Assembly (NCBI RefSeq): GCF_009828925.2
Contig: NZ_WUTY02000001.1
Coordinates: 4,308,492-4,372,491 of the forward strand
DNA length: 64,000 nucleotides
DNA from: Methylicorpusculum oleiharenae
GTDB lineage: Bacteria; Pseudomonadota; Gammaproteobacteria; Methylococcales; Methylomonadaceae
Direction: 5' to 3'
The notes below the pieces were generated by a model. It ran no database searches. It worked only from the letters and a program-made list of their open reading frames with translations, and was not told the DNA's origin. The translations under genes and the position numbers were made by a program. Position 1 is the first letter of the stretch. Each line of letters starts with the position of its first letter. Shown here one piece after another: positions 26,800 through 36,401 of this stretch.

Positions 26800-26958
26800 A
26801 CTGAACTGTATGCCAACCAGGCCATGCAGACGGTATGCTTAAGCGCGCGGCTGATAGCGGGGTTCGCCCGGACAGAGCATCACGATATCTGCCTTTGGTC
26901 AAGATCATCGAAACCGTAATTGGAAAAAGTTGAAGAAATGCAATATCACAAACAGATA

Positions 26959-27152
26959 CCTGATTATAAAGATGTTTCAGCTAACTATTCTGACGCGTCA
27001 TTCCGGCAGGGATTGCCGGAGCCGTCAGACCGCGTTAGCGAATCCAGGTCACATGGATAGCTCGGAGCTTACCATCCATGGCACTGGATGCCCGTTTCCC
27101 GACGGGTATGACGGGCGCTTATGGATTTAGCTGAAACAGCTTGCTAATCAGG
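26959..27152. repeat. MITE family 1, copy B, with 8-bp target duplication
   Basis: Ends are CCTGATTATAAAGATGTTTC on the left and the inverted TGCTAATCAGG on the right; the outer 26 bases pair at most positions. The octamer AACAGATA occurs immediately before (26951-26958) and after (27153-27160), a perfect target duplication. The interior holds ATTCCGGCAGGGATTGCCGG and the CCCGTTTCCCGACGGG palindrome. 194 bp, no coding capacity. It is nearly identical to copy C. Confidence 0.88.
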
Positions 27153-27284
27153 AACAGATATAACGGTATAAACATATACCGATATCGTCGAGGCTTTATA
27201 ATGTTTTACAGAAAACATTTCATCGCTTAAGGAGTAATCCAGATAAATCTTGTGTATTTCTTCAGTGTTGTGAACACTGCTTAA

Positions 27285-27459
27285 GGCTATGTTTGCGTTA
27301 ATAGTTGATGTCACCCCGGCACGGATAATTAACGCCGGACACCGGGGTCCAGAAGTCATGGATGGCGTTGGACTTTCACATCCTTGAGACCTGCATTCCG
27401 GCAATCTATGCCGGAATGACGGCGTTAATGTCCTTTCAACTACTAACGCGAACATAGCC
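27285..27459. repeat. Repeat family 2, copy 2 (inverted-repeat element)
   Basis: Begins GGCTATGTTTGCGTTAATAG and ends with the inverted CTACTAACGCGAACATAGCC, matching over about 24 bases with three mismatches. The interior contains GGACACCGGGGTCCAGAAGT and GCATTCCGGCAATCTATGCC stem-loops. 175 bp, non-coding. A related copy in opposite internal orientation is at 21459-21641, and a decayed fragment appears near 48450-48560. Confidence 0.75.
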
Positions 27460-27552
27460 ATGCATAACATCAGTTATTAATGGATTGTGGATTCCTCACC
27501 TTCATAGATGTTCTTACTAAGGCGTATTAAAGATTAGTTAAATTTACGGTTC

Positions 27553-27677
27553 TACCAACCCCTCCCATTTTATTGGGTGTAAGCACCTGTTTTTAAGGGA
27601 TTCATGAAACCTCCCTGCTGCAGAAGCCTTTTCAATCAATCACCTACAGCCTCTATTCCAAGCGGTCGAGTAATTAC
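27553..27677 (-). repeat. Repeat family 3, left copy (inverted relative to 28964-29110)
   Basis: Read on the reverse strand it starts GTAATTACTCGACCGCTTGG, continues with TAGGTGATTGATTGAAAAGG and ends at CACCCAATAAAATGGGAGGG. The same blocks occur in the same order on the + strand at 28964-29110. The two copies face each other around the DUF2934 gene and trxC. Confidence 0.75.
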
Positions 27678-27952
27678 AATTTACGAACAATATATTTTTT
27701 TACTCGCTCTAAATAAACTTAAATCCAGAGAATGTTTTAACTGATACCATTCGTAGCAATGAGGAGTGAGTCTTCTGAACTTCAAGAATTCGACTAATTC
27801 ATGCAGTGATTTTTCGGTTTATTAAAAAGTTTATCGCTTGCAAATGCGTTGACACTTATACTGACGTTAAAATAACACCGTAATCATGCCACTATGAAAC
27901 AGAACCAATGAATGAGTTTGTATGTTAAGACTTTCTAAATTGATCTAGCAGA

Positions 27953-28372
27953 ATGGAAAATCGCTCTGCGGGCCGATTATCTGATTTTGAATTCCGGCAG
28001 AAATGGATCTCAGAAGCGGCATACTACTTGTCCGAGCGGCGAAATTTTTTACCCGGGAGTGAACTCGATGATTGGTTACTTGCCGAAAAAAACTTAGTAT
28101 TAATGCAGATTACGCGTTATCAGGCTATTGCCTATGAAGATGGTGGCATGTCCATTCAAGGGCTGCGGCTTTTAGCAAAAGTGGTAGGCATTGAAGGTTT
28201 AGAGACGATGACTCTGGCAGAAGAAATAATTCAAGCCATCCAAAAATTGCTGGATATTGATCCTTGCTTCAATTCTTTACCGGGTAATGACTGCAACCAA
28301 TTTGAATCATGCCTGTGGAAAGCTGAATGCAGAAAAATTATTGCCAGGTGGCATCCTTTAAAAGCTTGGTAA
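27953..28372 (+). CDS. DUF2934-containing protein
   Basis: The first third matches the DUF2934 signature (ISEAAYYLSERRNFLPGSEL then DDWLLAE), a short helical domain with a conserved aromatic and acidic end, common in proteobacteria and of unknown function. The rest of the 139 residues (QAIAYEDGGMSIQGLRLLAK) is an uncharacterised extension with three or four cysteines. It is likely cytoplasmic. The gene lies between two inverted copies of repeat family 3, convergent with trxC. Confidence 0.7.
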   Translation: MENRSAGRLSDFEFRQKWISEAAYYLSERRNFLPGSELDDWLLAEKNLVLMQITRYQAIAYEDGGMSIQGLRLLAKVVGIEGLETMTLAEEIIQAIQKLLDIDPCFNSLPGNDCNQFESCLWKAECRKIIARWHPLKAW

Positions 28373-28396
28373 TACTCACAACTTCACAGTTGTCTG

Positions 28397-28837
28397 TTAT
28401 AAATGCATCAAACCTTTCACCCATCTCACCATATCACTCGTATTCATAGCACCAGATTGACGAGCCAATTCCCTGCCATTTTTAAACACAATCAGTGTAG
28501 GTATGCTGCGAATGTTATACCTTGTGCTGAGTGCAGATTCCGCTTCAGTATTTAATTTGCCCAGGCGAACGTCTGGTTCCAACAATTTAGCGGCTTGTTC
28601 AAAAGCCGGCGCCATCATTTTGCATGGACCACACCATTGAGCCCAAAAATCGACCAACAACGGAATGTCATTCCGAGACAGCTGTTTTTCAAAGTTGTTA
28701 CTGTTAAGTTCGACGGGATGTCCGTTAAATAAAAGTGTGTGGCAATGCCCACATTTCGGTCCTTGTCGCAGCCGATTGGCTGGGAAACGGTTGATTGCTA
28801 AACAATCAGGACAGACAACATGCAGTGATTCATTCAT
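28397..28837 (-). CDS. trxC: Thioredoxin 2 with zinc-finger domain
   Basis: At 146 residues it has the TrxC form: an N-terminal zinc-binding module with C9-P-D-C12 and C29-G-H-C32, then a thioredoxin fold with the redox site W68-C69-G-P-C72 and the cis-Pro segment SIPTLIVFKNG. TrxC reduces protein disulfides in the cytoplasm and in enterobacteria is induced by oxidative stress through OxyR; I see no clear OxyR site here. It converges with the DUF2934 gene 24 bp away. Confidence 0.95.
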   Translation of the reverse strand: MNESLHVVCPDCLAINRFPANRLRQGPKCGHCHTLLFNGHPVELNSNNFEKQLSRNDIPLLVDFWAQWCGPCKMMAPAFEQAAKLLEPDVRLGKLNTEAESALSTRYNIRSIPTLIVFKNGRELARQSGAMNTSDMVRWVKGLMHL

Positions 28838-29251
28838 ATTTTTATCTTATTTTTAATAGCAACGACGAACGTGCACTTTATAGCACTAAAAACAGACTGC
28901 CAAATTGGCTTTATTGGGTCAATCTTAAACAGCGGCATAGAATTATTCTTGCGCTCATTTTAAGTAACTACTCGCCCGCTTGGAATAGCGAGTGTAGGTG
29001 ATTGATTGAAAAGGCTTCGGCAACAGGGATGTTGCAGAGAGCTACAGGGACGTATTAATGCGTCCTTTGAAATCAAGCGCCTACACCCAATAAAACGGGA
29101 AAGGGGTGAGCAGATACCATTTTAGGCAAATTTTGCACTATCCTAACAACTTTCCAGCCCAGCTGCCGCCCAAGGCATATCCATTATGTTTCTTTTTTCA
29201 ATCCGCTAAAATTACTATCAACAACCCTTCAATCGGCGGGAGAAAAAACCT
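28838..29251. other. Intergenic region with repeat family 3
   Basis: Between divergent trxC (-) and the DUF2799 lipoprotein (+). Promoters for both genes should be here. The middle is occupied by the repeat at 28964-29110; no gene is present. Confidence 0.6.
28964..29110 (+). repeat. Repeat family 3, right copy
   Basis: Begins GTAACTACTCGCCCGCTTGG, continues GTAGGTGATTGATTGAAAAG and CAACAGGGATGTTGCAGAGA, and ends CACCCAATAAAACGGGAAAG. It is the inverted partner of 27553-27677; a short piece resembling its first end (in reverse) also occurs at 55868-55891 (AAGCGGTCGAGAAGTTACA). Non-coding. Confidence 0.75.
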
Positions 29252-29806
29252 ATGAATCGTATAACCGGAATTTTGAGCCTGATTGTTTTGACAGGCTGTG
29301 CAACATTGAGCAAACAAGACTGCATGCAAGGTGATTGGTATGGAGTAGGCAGTAAAGACGGCCATGCCGGAGAAACCAGTAGCCGCCTGTCTGATCACAT
29401 TAAAGCCTGCAATGAATATGGCATTGCCGTTGACAATAATGCTTATATGGACGGTCGCGAACAAGGACTGAAAGATTATTGCCGCCTGGAGAATGCCTTT
29501 ATCGTCGGTTTGAACGGCCAACCCTATCACCACGTTTGCCCGCCGAACATTGATCGATCGTTTGCACATTATCATTCCACCGCCTACACCGTTCATGAAG
29601 ATCGAGCCGAACTTGATCAACTCGATAACGACCTGTCCAGCAAAGAAAGCCAATTGCGAGATAAAAAATTGAGCGAAAAAGACCGTTCCCGAATTCGTGA
29701 CGACATTCGGAGCCTGGATAGGCAGTGTGATCGCCTCCGTGATGATCTCTATTTTCACGAGCGGCAACTCGACAATTTGCGTCACGAAGCCCAAACTGCC
29801 CGTTGA
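29252..29806 (+). CDS. DUF2799 lipoprotein
   Basis: The 184-residue product opens with a lipoprotein signal peptide (MNRITGILSLIVLTGC, Cys16 in the lipobox LTGC). The core matches DUF2799: CMQGDWYGVGSKDGHAG, HIKACNEYGI and AYMDGREQGLKDYC with conserved cysteines. The C-terminal third is a charged coiled coil (LSSKESQLRDKKLSEKDRSR). It should be anchored in the outer membrane facing the periplasm. Function is unknown. Single gene with its own promoter. Confidence 0.82.
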   Translation: MNRITGILSLIVLTGCATLSKQDCMQGDWYGVGSKDGHAGETSSRLSDHIKACNEYGIAVDNNAYMDGREQGLKDYCRLENAFIVGLNGQPYHHVCPPNIDRSFAHYHSTAYTVHEDRAELDQLDNDLSSKESQLRDKKLSEKDRSRIRDDIRSLDRQCDRLRDDLYFHERQLDNLRHEAQTAR

Positions 29807-29913
29807 TGACCAGAAACCGCATTGATAACCGGTGTGTCAACTTAGACGGCAACCAGATGAGGGAAGCACATGTCTGATTCATTCTCTTTGTTCTCCCGAA
29901 GAGGAGCTCGAAT

Positions 29914-30600
29914 TCAATCAGCGCACCGACCCTTTTCCGATTCCATATGCTTGCCGGTAAAAGGCACAAAACTGACACCTAATACCCGGCGCGTATTAAT
30001 TTCACCGTTTAAGTCCTTTTCTATCACCAGTAATTCCTGATAGCTGTAAGGCAGGCCGACCGGAATAACCAGACGAGAGCCCTCCTTTAGTTGATCAATC
30101 AAAGGCTGCGGAATATGCGGTGCAGCTGCGGTCACAATGATACCGTCATAGGGGGCGTGTTCAGGCCAACCCAGGTAACCGTCGCCGGACCGCACTTTAA
30201 TATTACGAAAATGGTATGTCTCGAGCCTTTCAGAGGCTTTATCAGCCAGCACTCCGACGATTTCGACCGAATAAACCTGCTTGACTAGCCGAGATAAAAT
30301 CGCCGCTTGATAACCTGAGCCTGTACCGATTTCCAGAACCGTATCGTCCGGCTTGACACTCAACAAATCAGTCATCAACGCGACAATGTAGGGCTGAGAT
30401 ATTGTTTGCCCCAAACCGATAGACACCGGCCCGTTGGTATAAGCAAAATGCCGCGACACTTCGGGTACAAACAAATGCCTGGGCACCTCTCTCATCGCAT
30501 TGAGGACCCGCTCATCCAAAGCATTCTTCCCGATTAGATGTCGCGTCAACCTTGTTTCGGATTCAATGTCATCAAGCATTTGTTGGATTTTTTCTTTCAA
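29914..30600 (-). CDS. pcm: Protein-L-isoaspartate O-methyltransferase
   Basis: The 228-residue product has the Pcm signature: REVPRHLFVPE, GQTISQPYIVALMTDLL, and the AdoMet-binding motif I VLEIGTGSGYQAAILSRL, followed by GDGYLGWPEHAPYDGIIVTAAA. The enzyme methylates isoaspartyl residues in aged proteins to start repair, in the cytoplasm. The gene often lies with surE or nlpD/rpoS; here it stands alone, followed at a distance by the porin gene on the same strand. Confidence 0.95.
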   Translation of the reverse strand: MKEKIQQMLDDIESETRLTRHLIGKNALDERVLNAMREVPRHLFVPEVSRHFAYTNGPVSIGLGQTISQPYIVALMTDLLSVKPDDTVLEIGTGSGYQAAILSRLVKQVYSVEIVGVLADKASERLETYHFRNIKVRSGDGYLGWPEHAPYDGIIVTAAAPHIPQPLIDQLKEGSRLVIPVGLPYSYQELLVIEKDLNGEINTRRVLGVSFVPFTGKHMESEKGRCAD

Positions 30601-30766
30601 GGCCTGTTCTCCGGTTATTCCAGCTCGAATGTGAATCTGCTTGGCGTTTTTCTAATCATTTGCAAATGAGTCTGCCCACTGAAATGACAAAGCAGAAACC
30701 AGTATTCAGTCAATTTGGTTTTGACGGGCTGTTGTAAAAAGCCCTTTGTGGTGAACCCTTCGCTTG

Positions 30767-32329
30767 TTAGAATCGAAACAAGCTTTGCACATAAAAATAA
30801 TCGACATCTTCTTCATCCGGCGCATTGGCTGCATCACGAGCAAAATCGCCTTTGAAGAGATGTGTCCAACCGGTTTCCAGATTTAGGCTGCTGTTAAAGT
30901 TCCAGCGGGTAGATAGCTCAATTTGGTGACCCAGAAAATCACCGGAGGCACCGCTGCGGTCTCTCAAACCGGATGCCGTCCAGCTATCGCGGCTTTCCGC
31001 GAGCCATAAAAGCCGGTGGCTGATAAAAGCTTCTACGTCATCTCGGGGCGTGACGACAAGACGGGTTCCGGGTGAATTGATATTGCTGCGAGCTATGACG
31101 CCGTAAATGCCTGTTGGGCTGTAATCAAAACGTCTTGCGCCGAACAAAGTATCAAACCGTTCATTTTTATCGTCATTGGGATTACTGTCGCCACTGGCAT
31201 AGTCATATTGCAGCACAAAACGGGGAGACCAGGGCAACTCCAGGGTATAGCCCAGGGATAGATGTTGAAACCAGGCTTGATGACTCAGGTTTTTGGTGTC
31301 ATCGGCCGCCGTTGTCGCACGGATTGAACCGAGCTGTCCGGCAGTCTCGACTTGAAAGTCAACCTCGCCTTTGGCCGGTTTGCGGTACCAGCGCATACCG
31401 GGAGTGAACAAACGGCGGTTGCGCGTGTCGTTATCGTTTTGATCGTCTTCGCTCAAATGATATAAATATAATTCGGCATTTATTTTCCAGGCTATATCGT
31501 AAATTTCCCAAAAACCACCGGAAAACCAGGTTTTGTATAACTCGGTATCCCATTCATGCTTGCTGTCCAGCAGTTCTTGCTTGTCGTTCGGATAGCGTCC
31601 GACCGGCAGAGTCACGAAACCGTTGAATTGCCATTTGCCATTGTCCTGGAAACGTAATCGCGCGCCGGTAAAAGAATTGATCGTGTTACGGAATACATTT
31701 CGGGCGACCAGACGGCGGCTACCCAAATTAAGTGTTTGCCTCCCCAGAATCACCTCGGTGCCGATACCGCTGTCCAGGAAATTTGTCTGCGCCCAGGCAA
31801 GATAGGCTTGCAAAAAATCCGATTGGTTCGCATGAGTATTATTGAGTGACGAGCCTGAATCACTGCCGAATTGGCGTGAATCCATAAATTCGGTACCCAA
31901 GCGAAAGTCATTGAAGCTGGCTTCCAGACTCAAGCAGGTTGCCAATGGAATTTGCTGATCGCCCCCCTCGGCATTGGCTTGAAACTGTCCGTCCAAAACT
32001 TCATAGCGCGTGCGTTGCTCCAGCGAAAGAGAGAGCCAGTCGGGCAATTTTAAGGTGTCATGTAAATTCCAGACGGGCTTTTCATAGCCAGGCGCTTGTG
32101 CCAGGCGATCATTCATTTGACTGGAAAAACAAGCAAAAGGTGGACTGGCCGGTTTTTTCTGAGCGGCATAAGCGGCATCAACCGGCGTAAAAAAGAAGAT
32201 GATCAATACCAGTGAAATACAAGTCCTGTCGATTGTAAAGCTTGCGGAGTGTTTTGCATCTTTTGGAAAGACTATCAACAATACCCGTTTGCCAGTGCTC
32301 ACTTTGATTCGTGTTTTGAAGTCAATCAT
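30767..32329 (-). CDS. Alginate-export (AlgE-like) outer-membrane beta-barrel protein
   Basis: The 520-residue product has an N-terminal export signal with a long n-region (hydrophobic core CISLVLIIFFFTPVDAAYA). The mature part alternates beta-strands and ends in Phe (FYVQSLFRF), as in outer-membrane barrels. Blocks LPDWLSLSLEQRTRYEVLDG, GRQTLNLGSRRLVARNVFRN and QYDYASGDSNPNDDKNERFD are characteristic of the alginate-export family, which includes AlgE and porins for small anionic solutes. No alginate genes are near, so it may be a general porin. A start further downstream would remove the odd basic extension, but no better codon is visible. Confidence 0.85.
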   Translation of the reverse strand: MIDFKTRIKVSTGKRVLLIVFPKDAKHSASFTIDRTCISLVLIIFFFTPVDAAYAAQKKPASPPFACFSSQMNDRLAQAPGYEKPVWNLHDTLKLPDWLSLSLEQRTRYEVLDGQFQANAEGGDQQIPLATCLSLEASFNDFRLGTEFMDSRQFGSDSGSSLNNTHANQSDFLQAYLAWAQTNFLDSGIGTEVILGRQTLNLGSRRLVARNVFRNTINSFTGARLRFQDNGKWQFNGFVTLPVGRYPNDKQELLDSKHEWDTELYKTWFSGGFWEIYDIAWKINAELYLYHLSEDDQNDNDTRNRRLFTPGMRWYRKPAKGEVDFQVETAGQLGSIRATTAADDTKNLSHQAWFQHLSLGYTLELPWSPRFVLQYDYASGDSNPNDDKNERFDTLFGARRFDYSPTGIYGVIARSNINSPGTRLVVTPRDDVEAFISHRLLWLAESRDSWTASGLRDRSGASGDFLGHQIELSTRWNFNSSLNLETGWTHLFKGDFARDAANAPDEEDVDYFYVQSLFRF

Positions 32330-32373
32330 CGTCTGCTCGATTTAATCAAAAAAACTTCAGTCTCTATGCTTCT

Positions 32374-33576
32374 TTACTTTTCCTGAAGCTGAAGCCACTT
32401 TGCTGCCGGACCCAATAGGGTTCCCTGAATGGCAATGGAGAATAAAACCACAAAGAAAACCATATTGAAAAGCTCATTTGCACGGGGCACACCTTGCAGT
32501 AACGGCACAAATGCAAAAACAATTGGAGTCGCGCCTTTCAATCCGATTGTGGACACAAACAGTCTTTTTGACCACGGTGCCGACCTAAACGGTAAATAGC
32601 ACACCATGACTGCAAGAGGACGGGCGGCCAAAATAAGAAAAAGAGCGGGCAAAATGGTTGTCACAAACACGGGGCCCAGTTGGTCAGTGAATATCTGTAA
32701 TCCCAAAAACAGAAACATCAATGCCTGCGCCAGCCATGAGAGACTGTGATTAAAATAGGTGCTGTTTAATTTTGCGGCATGCTCGGTGTTACCGGCTATC
32801 ACGCCGAAGATATAAGATGCGACCAGTAAATTCCCACCCATCAGGTTGCTTGAGTAGGTTGCGATAAAAAACATCGCCAGCATAAAAATGGGTACCAGAC
32901 CCAATTCATGAAACTCGATTTTCGTTAAAACCCATTGCGTCAGCAGACCAAACAGCAATCCACTTGCAGCCCCAATTAATAAAAGTTTTGAAAAAGTGAA
33001 CGCATACTCTCCCATGGCACCATCGCTTGCGCCATTTAAGGCGCTTGCAGTAAAGATAGTCACCAGAATGAGCGCCATGGGATCATTGGTCGCCGATTCA
33101 AACTCAAGTATCGTGCCGGTATTATGTTTTAGATTTATCCTTTTTGTCTCAAGTATGCCGAAAACAGCAGCTGCATCCGTCGATGAAACAATGGAGCCAA
33201 ATAAAATCGCTGTAATCAGCGGCAAATCGGTAACCCAATACGTAAAATAGCCGAGTGAGAGCGCAGTGATTAACACGCCCACAGTGGACAGCAACAGGCC
33301 TTCTTTGTAAGCGCATTTTATGCTGGGATAAGACGTATTATACCCCCCCACAAAGATGATGATGTTCAGCGCCATGCTGCTGAGGAACTCGGTGAGTTCC
33401 GGATTATCATACACAGGCTCGCCCCAGGTGCCATCACCTAAAAACAGGCCAATCCCCATAAATATGATAAAGCTTGGAATGCCTAAATTTTTACTGGAGT
33501 TGTACAGCAAAATGCCTGCAACAATAAAAACTGAAAGAATAATTGCAATTAAATCTGTAGATACAGTCATCTGCAT
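32374..33576 (-). CDS. Cation/proton antiporter, CPA1 (NhaP) family
   Basis: The 400-residue protein has about 11-12 hydrophobic helices and the CPA1 core: GIPSFIIFMGIGLFLGDG, then SIVSSTDAAAVFGIL and LEFESATNDPMALIL with the conserved ND pair in the transport site. Family members exchange Na+ or K+ for protons across the inner membrane. Unlike NhaP2/CvrA it has no C-terminal TrkA-C domain, so it is a short form. The AlgE-like gene follows 44 bp downstream on the same strand and could be co-transcribed. Confidence 0.88.
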   Translation of the reverse strand: MQMTVSTDLIAIILSVFIVAGILLYNSSKNLGIPSFIIFMGIGLFLGDGTWGEPVYDNPELTEFLSSMALNIIIFVGGYNTSYPSIKCAYKEGLLLSTVGVLITALSLGYFTYWVTDLPLITAILFGSIVSSTDAAAVFGILETKRINLKHNTGTILEFESATNDPMALILVTIFTASALNGASDGAMGEYAFTFSKLLLIGAASGLLFGLLTQWVLTKIEFHELGLVPIFMLAMFFIATYSSNLMGGNLLVASYIFGVIAGNTEHAAKLNSTYFNHSLSWLAQALMFLFLGLQIFTDQLGPVFVTTILPALFLILAARPLAVMVCYLPFRSAPWSKRLFVSTIGLKGATPIVFAFVPLLQGVPRANELFNMVFFVVLFSIAIQGTLLGPAAKWLQLQEK

Positions 33577-33779
33577 ACCCCGTTATCCCTTGGTTAAACT
33601 CTAAATATCTGATGACTCTCTCAAAGCACGAAATCAACCTTTACTTGTTTTCAGTGCCGATGCTTTTATTCTTATTGTGCAAGACGCTGCCCTGGCAGGA
33701 TGAGTGACTTGAAGCCATTAAGAATAGGGCTGAACAATCTATCGGCTGTGCCAATCCAGCCAAATATAAAGCCAAATGC

Positions 33780-35822
33780 TTATTGGTCTTCTTCCTTCAA
33801 CTTAAACCCGCTGGTCAACTGCTGCTGGAGAGGCGCCGGCAAAGGCGCGTAATGGCTCAATTCAATAGCATAATGACCACGGCCGCTGGTCAGCGCGTTC
33901 AAACGGGATTGATAGTCGGGCAGCTCACTCAACGGAACTTTGCCGCTGATAAGCATTCTGCCTGGGCTATGAGAATCGGTACCGGTTATATGTCCGCGTT
34001 TGGCCGAAAGATCACCGGTTATGTCGCCCATGGCCGTTTCCGGAGCAATAATCTCAATATCAACCACCGGCTCCAGCACCAACGGCTTCGCCGCCCGGAT
34101 GGCCTCAATTACAGCATTGCGCCCGGCGGTGACGAAAGCAATTTCTTTACTGTCCACAGCATGCGTTTTGCCGTCATAAACCGTTACCCGCAGGTCTATC
34201 ACCGGAAAACCGGCCAACACACCCGCTTCTAATGCCTGACGCACACCTTTTTCCACAGCAGGCATAAATACACCGGGAATGGTGCCGCCTTTAACTTCAT
34301 CCACAAAGTCAATGCCTTCACCCCGTTCCAATGGCTCAACGCGCAGAAATACTTCGCCGAATTGACCTGCCCCGCCGGTTTGCTTTTTGTGACGGTAATG
34401 GCCTTCAGCAGATTGGCTGATTGTCTCTCGATAAGGGATAACAGGCGGCTTGGTGTCGATTTCCAGCTTGTATTGGCTGGCCATTTTTTCCAGCTTGGCT
34501 TTGAGGTGGGCATCTCCCAAGCCCATTATCACCGTCTCATTGGTGGCAGGGCGGCGCTCCACGATAAACGTTGGGTCTTCTAACGCTAACTTATCAAGTA
34601 TGTCGAACAATCGCTGTTCGTCACCTTTGCGCCGGGTTTCCACTGACAACCCGGTCATTGATTGTGGAAAACGCATGGGTTTGAGATGAATGTAATCTTC
34701 GTCGTGAGAGTCGTGCAATACCGCATCAAACATGATTTCATCCACTTTGACCACGGCGCCGATGTCGCCAGGAATCAAAGTGTCCACTTCTTGAAAATCC
34801 TTGCCTAGCAATTGATAAAGATGTGCGGCTTTAAAAGGGCGTTTACCATCGCCGACAAAAAGCTGCGCGTCCTGCTTCAATGTGCCTTGATGCATGCGGA
34901 AAATGCCAACTTTGCCCATGTAGGGGTCGCTGACAACCTTGAACACATGAGCCAACACATGCTTGTCTGCGTCGGGCAGGGCCTGAAAGGTTTCGATAGA
35001 ACCGTCCGGCTGAATTTTATAGAACGGCGGAGGATTGCCTTCTGTGGGATTGGGGGCCAGATTGGCAATGACATGTAGCAACTCGTTAATCCCGGCTCCG
35101 GTCTTCGCAGAAGTGAATACAATGGGCGCAAAACCGGCACGCAACGCACTTTCAAAAGGAGAATGAATTTCACTGGATTCAGGTTCTTGCCCTTCTTCAA
35201 GATATTTTTCCAGCAACGTCATGTCTTCTTCGACGATACGCTCAATCAATTCACTATGCGCGTCAGCGACCGAGCCAAAATCGGCCACGCCTGAATCATG
35301 CGCCAGCACTTCGACAACCTCTTTTGCGCCGTGGGCGGGAAGATCTAACACCAAGCCGTTAAATCTTGTGCGAATTTCCGCCACCAAGCCGGGCAAATCG
35401 AGGTTATCGGCATCGATTTTGTTGATCACGATCATCGTGCAAAGCTTCCTTTCCCTGGCCCAGCGCAGCATGCGTTCGGTCATGAGTTCAATTCCGGTTT
35501 GAGCATTGACGACTACCAATACCGTTTCAACGGCTTCAAGGGCCGCAATGGCTTGTCCGGCAAAGTCAGGATATCCCGGGGTATCGAGCAAATGAACGAG
35601 GGCGTTTTCATATTCAAAATGAACGATGGCACTTTGCAACGAATGGCCGACAGATTTTTCCTGAGAATCAAAATCACAAACCGTATTGCCTTTTTCAACC
35701 ATGCCTTTGTTTTTGATGGCTCCGGCACCAAAAAGCAGCGCTTCCGCCAAACTGGTTTTACCTGCCGCCCCATGGCCAACAAGAGCGATGGTTCGTATGG
35801 CTTTCGTCGTATAATGAGGCAT
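33780..35822 (-). CDS. EF-G-like translational GTPase (second, non-canonical paralogue)
   Basis: The 680-residue product has all GTPase motifs (GHGAAGKTS P-loop, DTPGYPDF, NKID) and the following EF-G domains II-V (HYRHKKQTGGAGQFGEVFLR in domain IV, GDITGDLSAKRGHITG in domain V). Canonical fusA is embedded in the rpsL-rpsG-fusA-tufA operon; this gene stands alone and the P-loop and effector region differ (no HxDxGK form), which marks the EF-G-like group found as a second copy in many bacteria. It may act in ribosome recycling or under particular growth conditions, but this is inference. Confidence 0.88.
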   Translation of the reverse strand: MPHYTTKAIRTIALVGHGAAGKTSLAEALLFGAGAIKNKGMVEKGNTVCDFDSQEKSVGHSLQSAIVHFEYENALVHLLDTPGYPDFAGQAIAALEAVETVLVVVNAQTGIELMTERMLRWARERKLCTMIVINKIDADNLDLPGLVAEIRTRFNGLVLDLPAHGAKEVVEVLAHDSGVADFGSVADAHSELIERIVEEDMTLLEKYLEEGQEPESSEIHSPFESALRAGFAPIVFTSAKTGAGINELLHVIANLAPNPTEGNPPPFYKIQPDGSIETFQALPDADKHVLAHVFKVVSDPYMGKVGIFRMHQGTLKQDAQLFVGDGKRPFKAAHLYQLLGKDFQEVDTLIPGDIGAVVKVDEIMFDAVLHDSHDEDYIHLKPMRFPQSMTGLSVETRRKGDEQRLFDILDKLALEDPTFIVERRPATNETVIMGLGDAHLKAKLEKMASQYKLEIDTKPPVIPYRETISQSAEGHYRHKKQTGGAGQFGEVFLRVEPLERGEGIDFVDEVKGGTIPGVFMPAVEKGVRQALEAGVLAGFPVIDLRVTVYDGKTHAVDSKEIAFVTAGRNAVIEAIRAAKPLVLEPVVDIEIIAPETAMGDITGDLSAKRGHITGTDSHSPGRMLISGKVPLSELPDYQSRLNALTSGRGHYAIELSHYAPLPAPLQQQLTSGFKLKEEDQ

Positions 35823-36007
35823 GGCTCTGCTCCTTGTTCAATTGAATATAAGGGGATATTTTACGCGGTAGGCTTTATTTTTGCGTCAATTTGATGAAGT
35901 GTAGGACGCTTGATTTTACTTTCATCTTTTGCGGGCATTGCACAAAGAAATTACCACGGTACTCTGTAGCCATCATAAACACTCGCAATCAAAAAGATTT
36001 CTAGACC

Positions 36008-36241
36008 ATGCTACCTACTCCGCCACGGCTTAATCCCAAAAAACTGCTGCTCAGTAAATGGACTGCCGCAAGCCCTAGAAACAAAGAAAAACATTTTATT
36101 GTCACCGAACTGATTGAGCCTGAACCGCCGGACATTAAGATCGAATTTGTTGAACTGGAAGCGGTCTATTCAGGGCGAAGTTTTATCTTACCCTGGCATG
36201 AATTGACCGACCCACGCCAATGGTTGCAAGGCTGGAAATGA
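36008..36241 (+). CDS. Small TIGR02450-family Trp-rich protein
   Basis: The 77-residue product has the short family pattern LNPKKLLLSKWTAASPRNKE, KHFIVTELI and the end ILPWHELTDPRQWLQGW. These proteins are small, soluble and of unknown function. It has no signal peptide. Monocistronic between the EF-G-like gene (divergent) and the SOUL protein. Confidence 0.75.
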   Translation: MLPTPPRLNPKKLLLSKWTAASPRNKEKHFIVTELIEPEPPDIKIEFVELEAVYSGRSFILPWHELTDPRQWLQGWK

Positions 36242-36401
36242 CTAATCTTCATCGGCTGGCGAAAGGGAGTATAAAGGCGGAAAAAAGTCATTACCCCTTT
36301 GCCAGACAACTTTAATTGCCGGCACCGCAATCTTTTTAAGCGTATCATTTTGAAACAAACTGCTCTGCTACAACTTTCCCATAGAACACCAAAAACAATC
36401 C

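Larger units (their letters stand above)
26800..27952. other. Gap of 1.15 kb made largely of repeats
   Basis: Holds MITE family 1 copy B (26959-27152), repeat family 2 copy 2 (27285-27459) and repeat family 3 left copy (27553-27677), each listed. No gene is seen. The segment 27678-27952 is AT-rich and should contain the promoter of the DUF2934 gene. Confidence 0.7.

Noticed and set aside
26805-26870. Possible third attC after the dioxygenase (ACCAGGCC ... GGGGTTCGCC)
   Set aside because: Core boxes do not fit, and the expected TTCTAAC complementary to the cassette start is absent.
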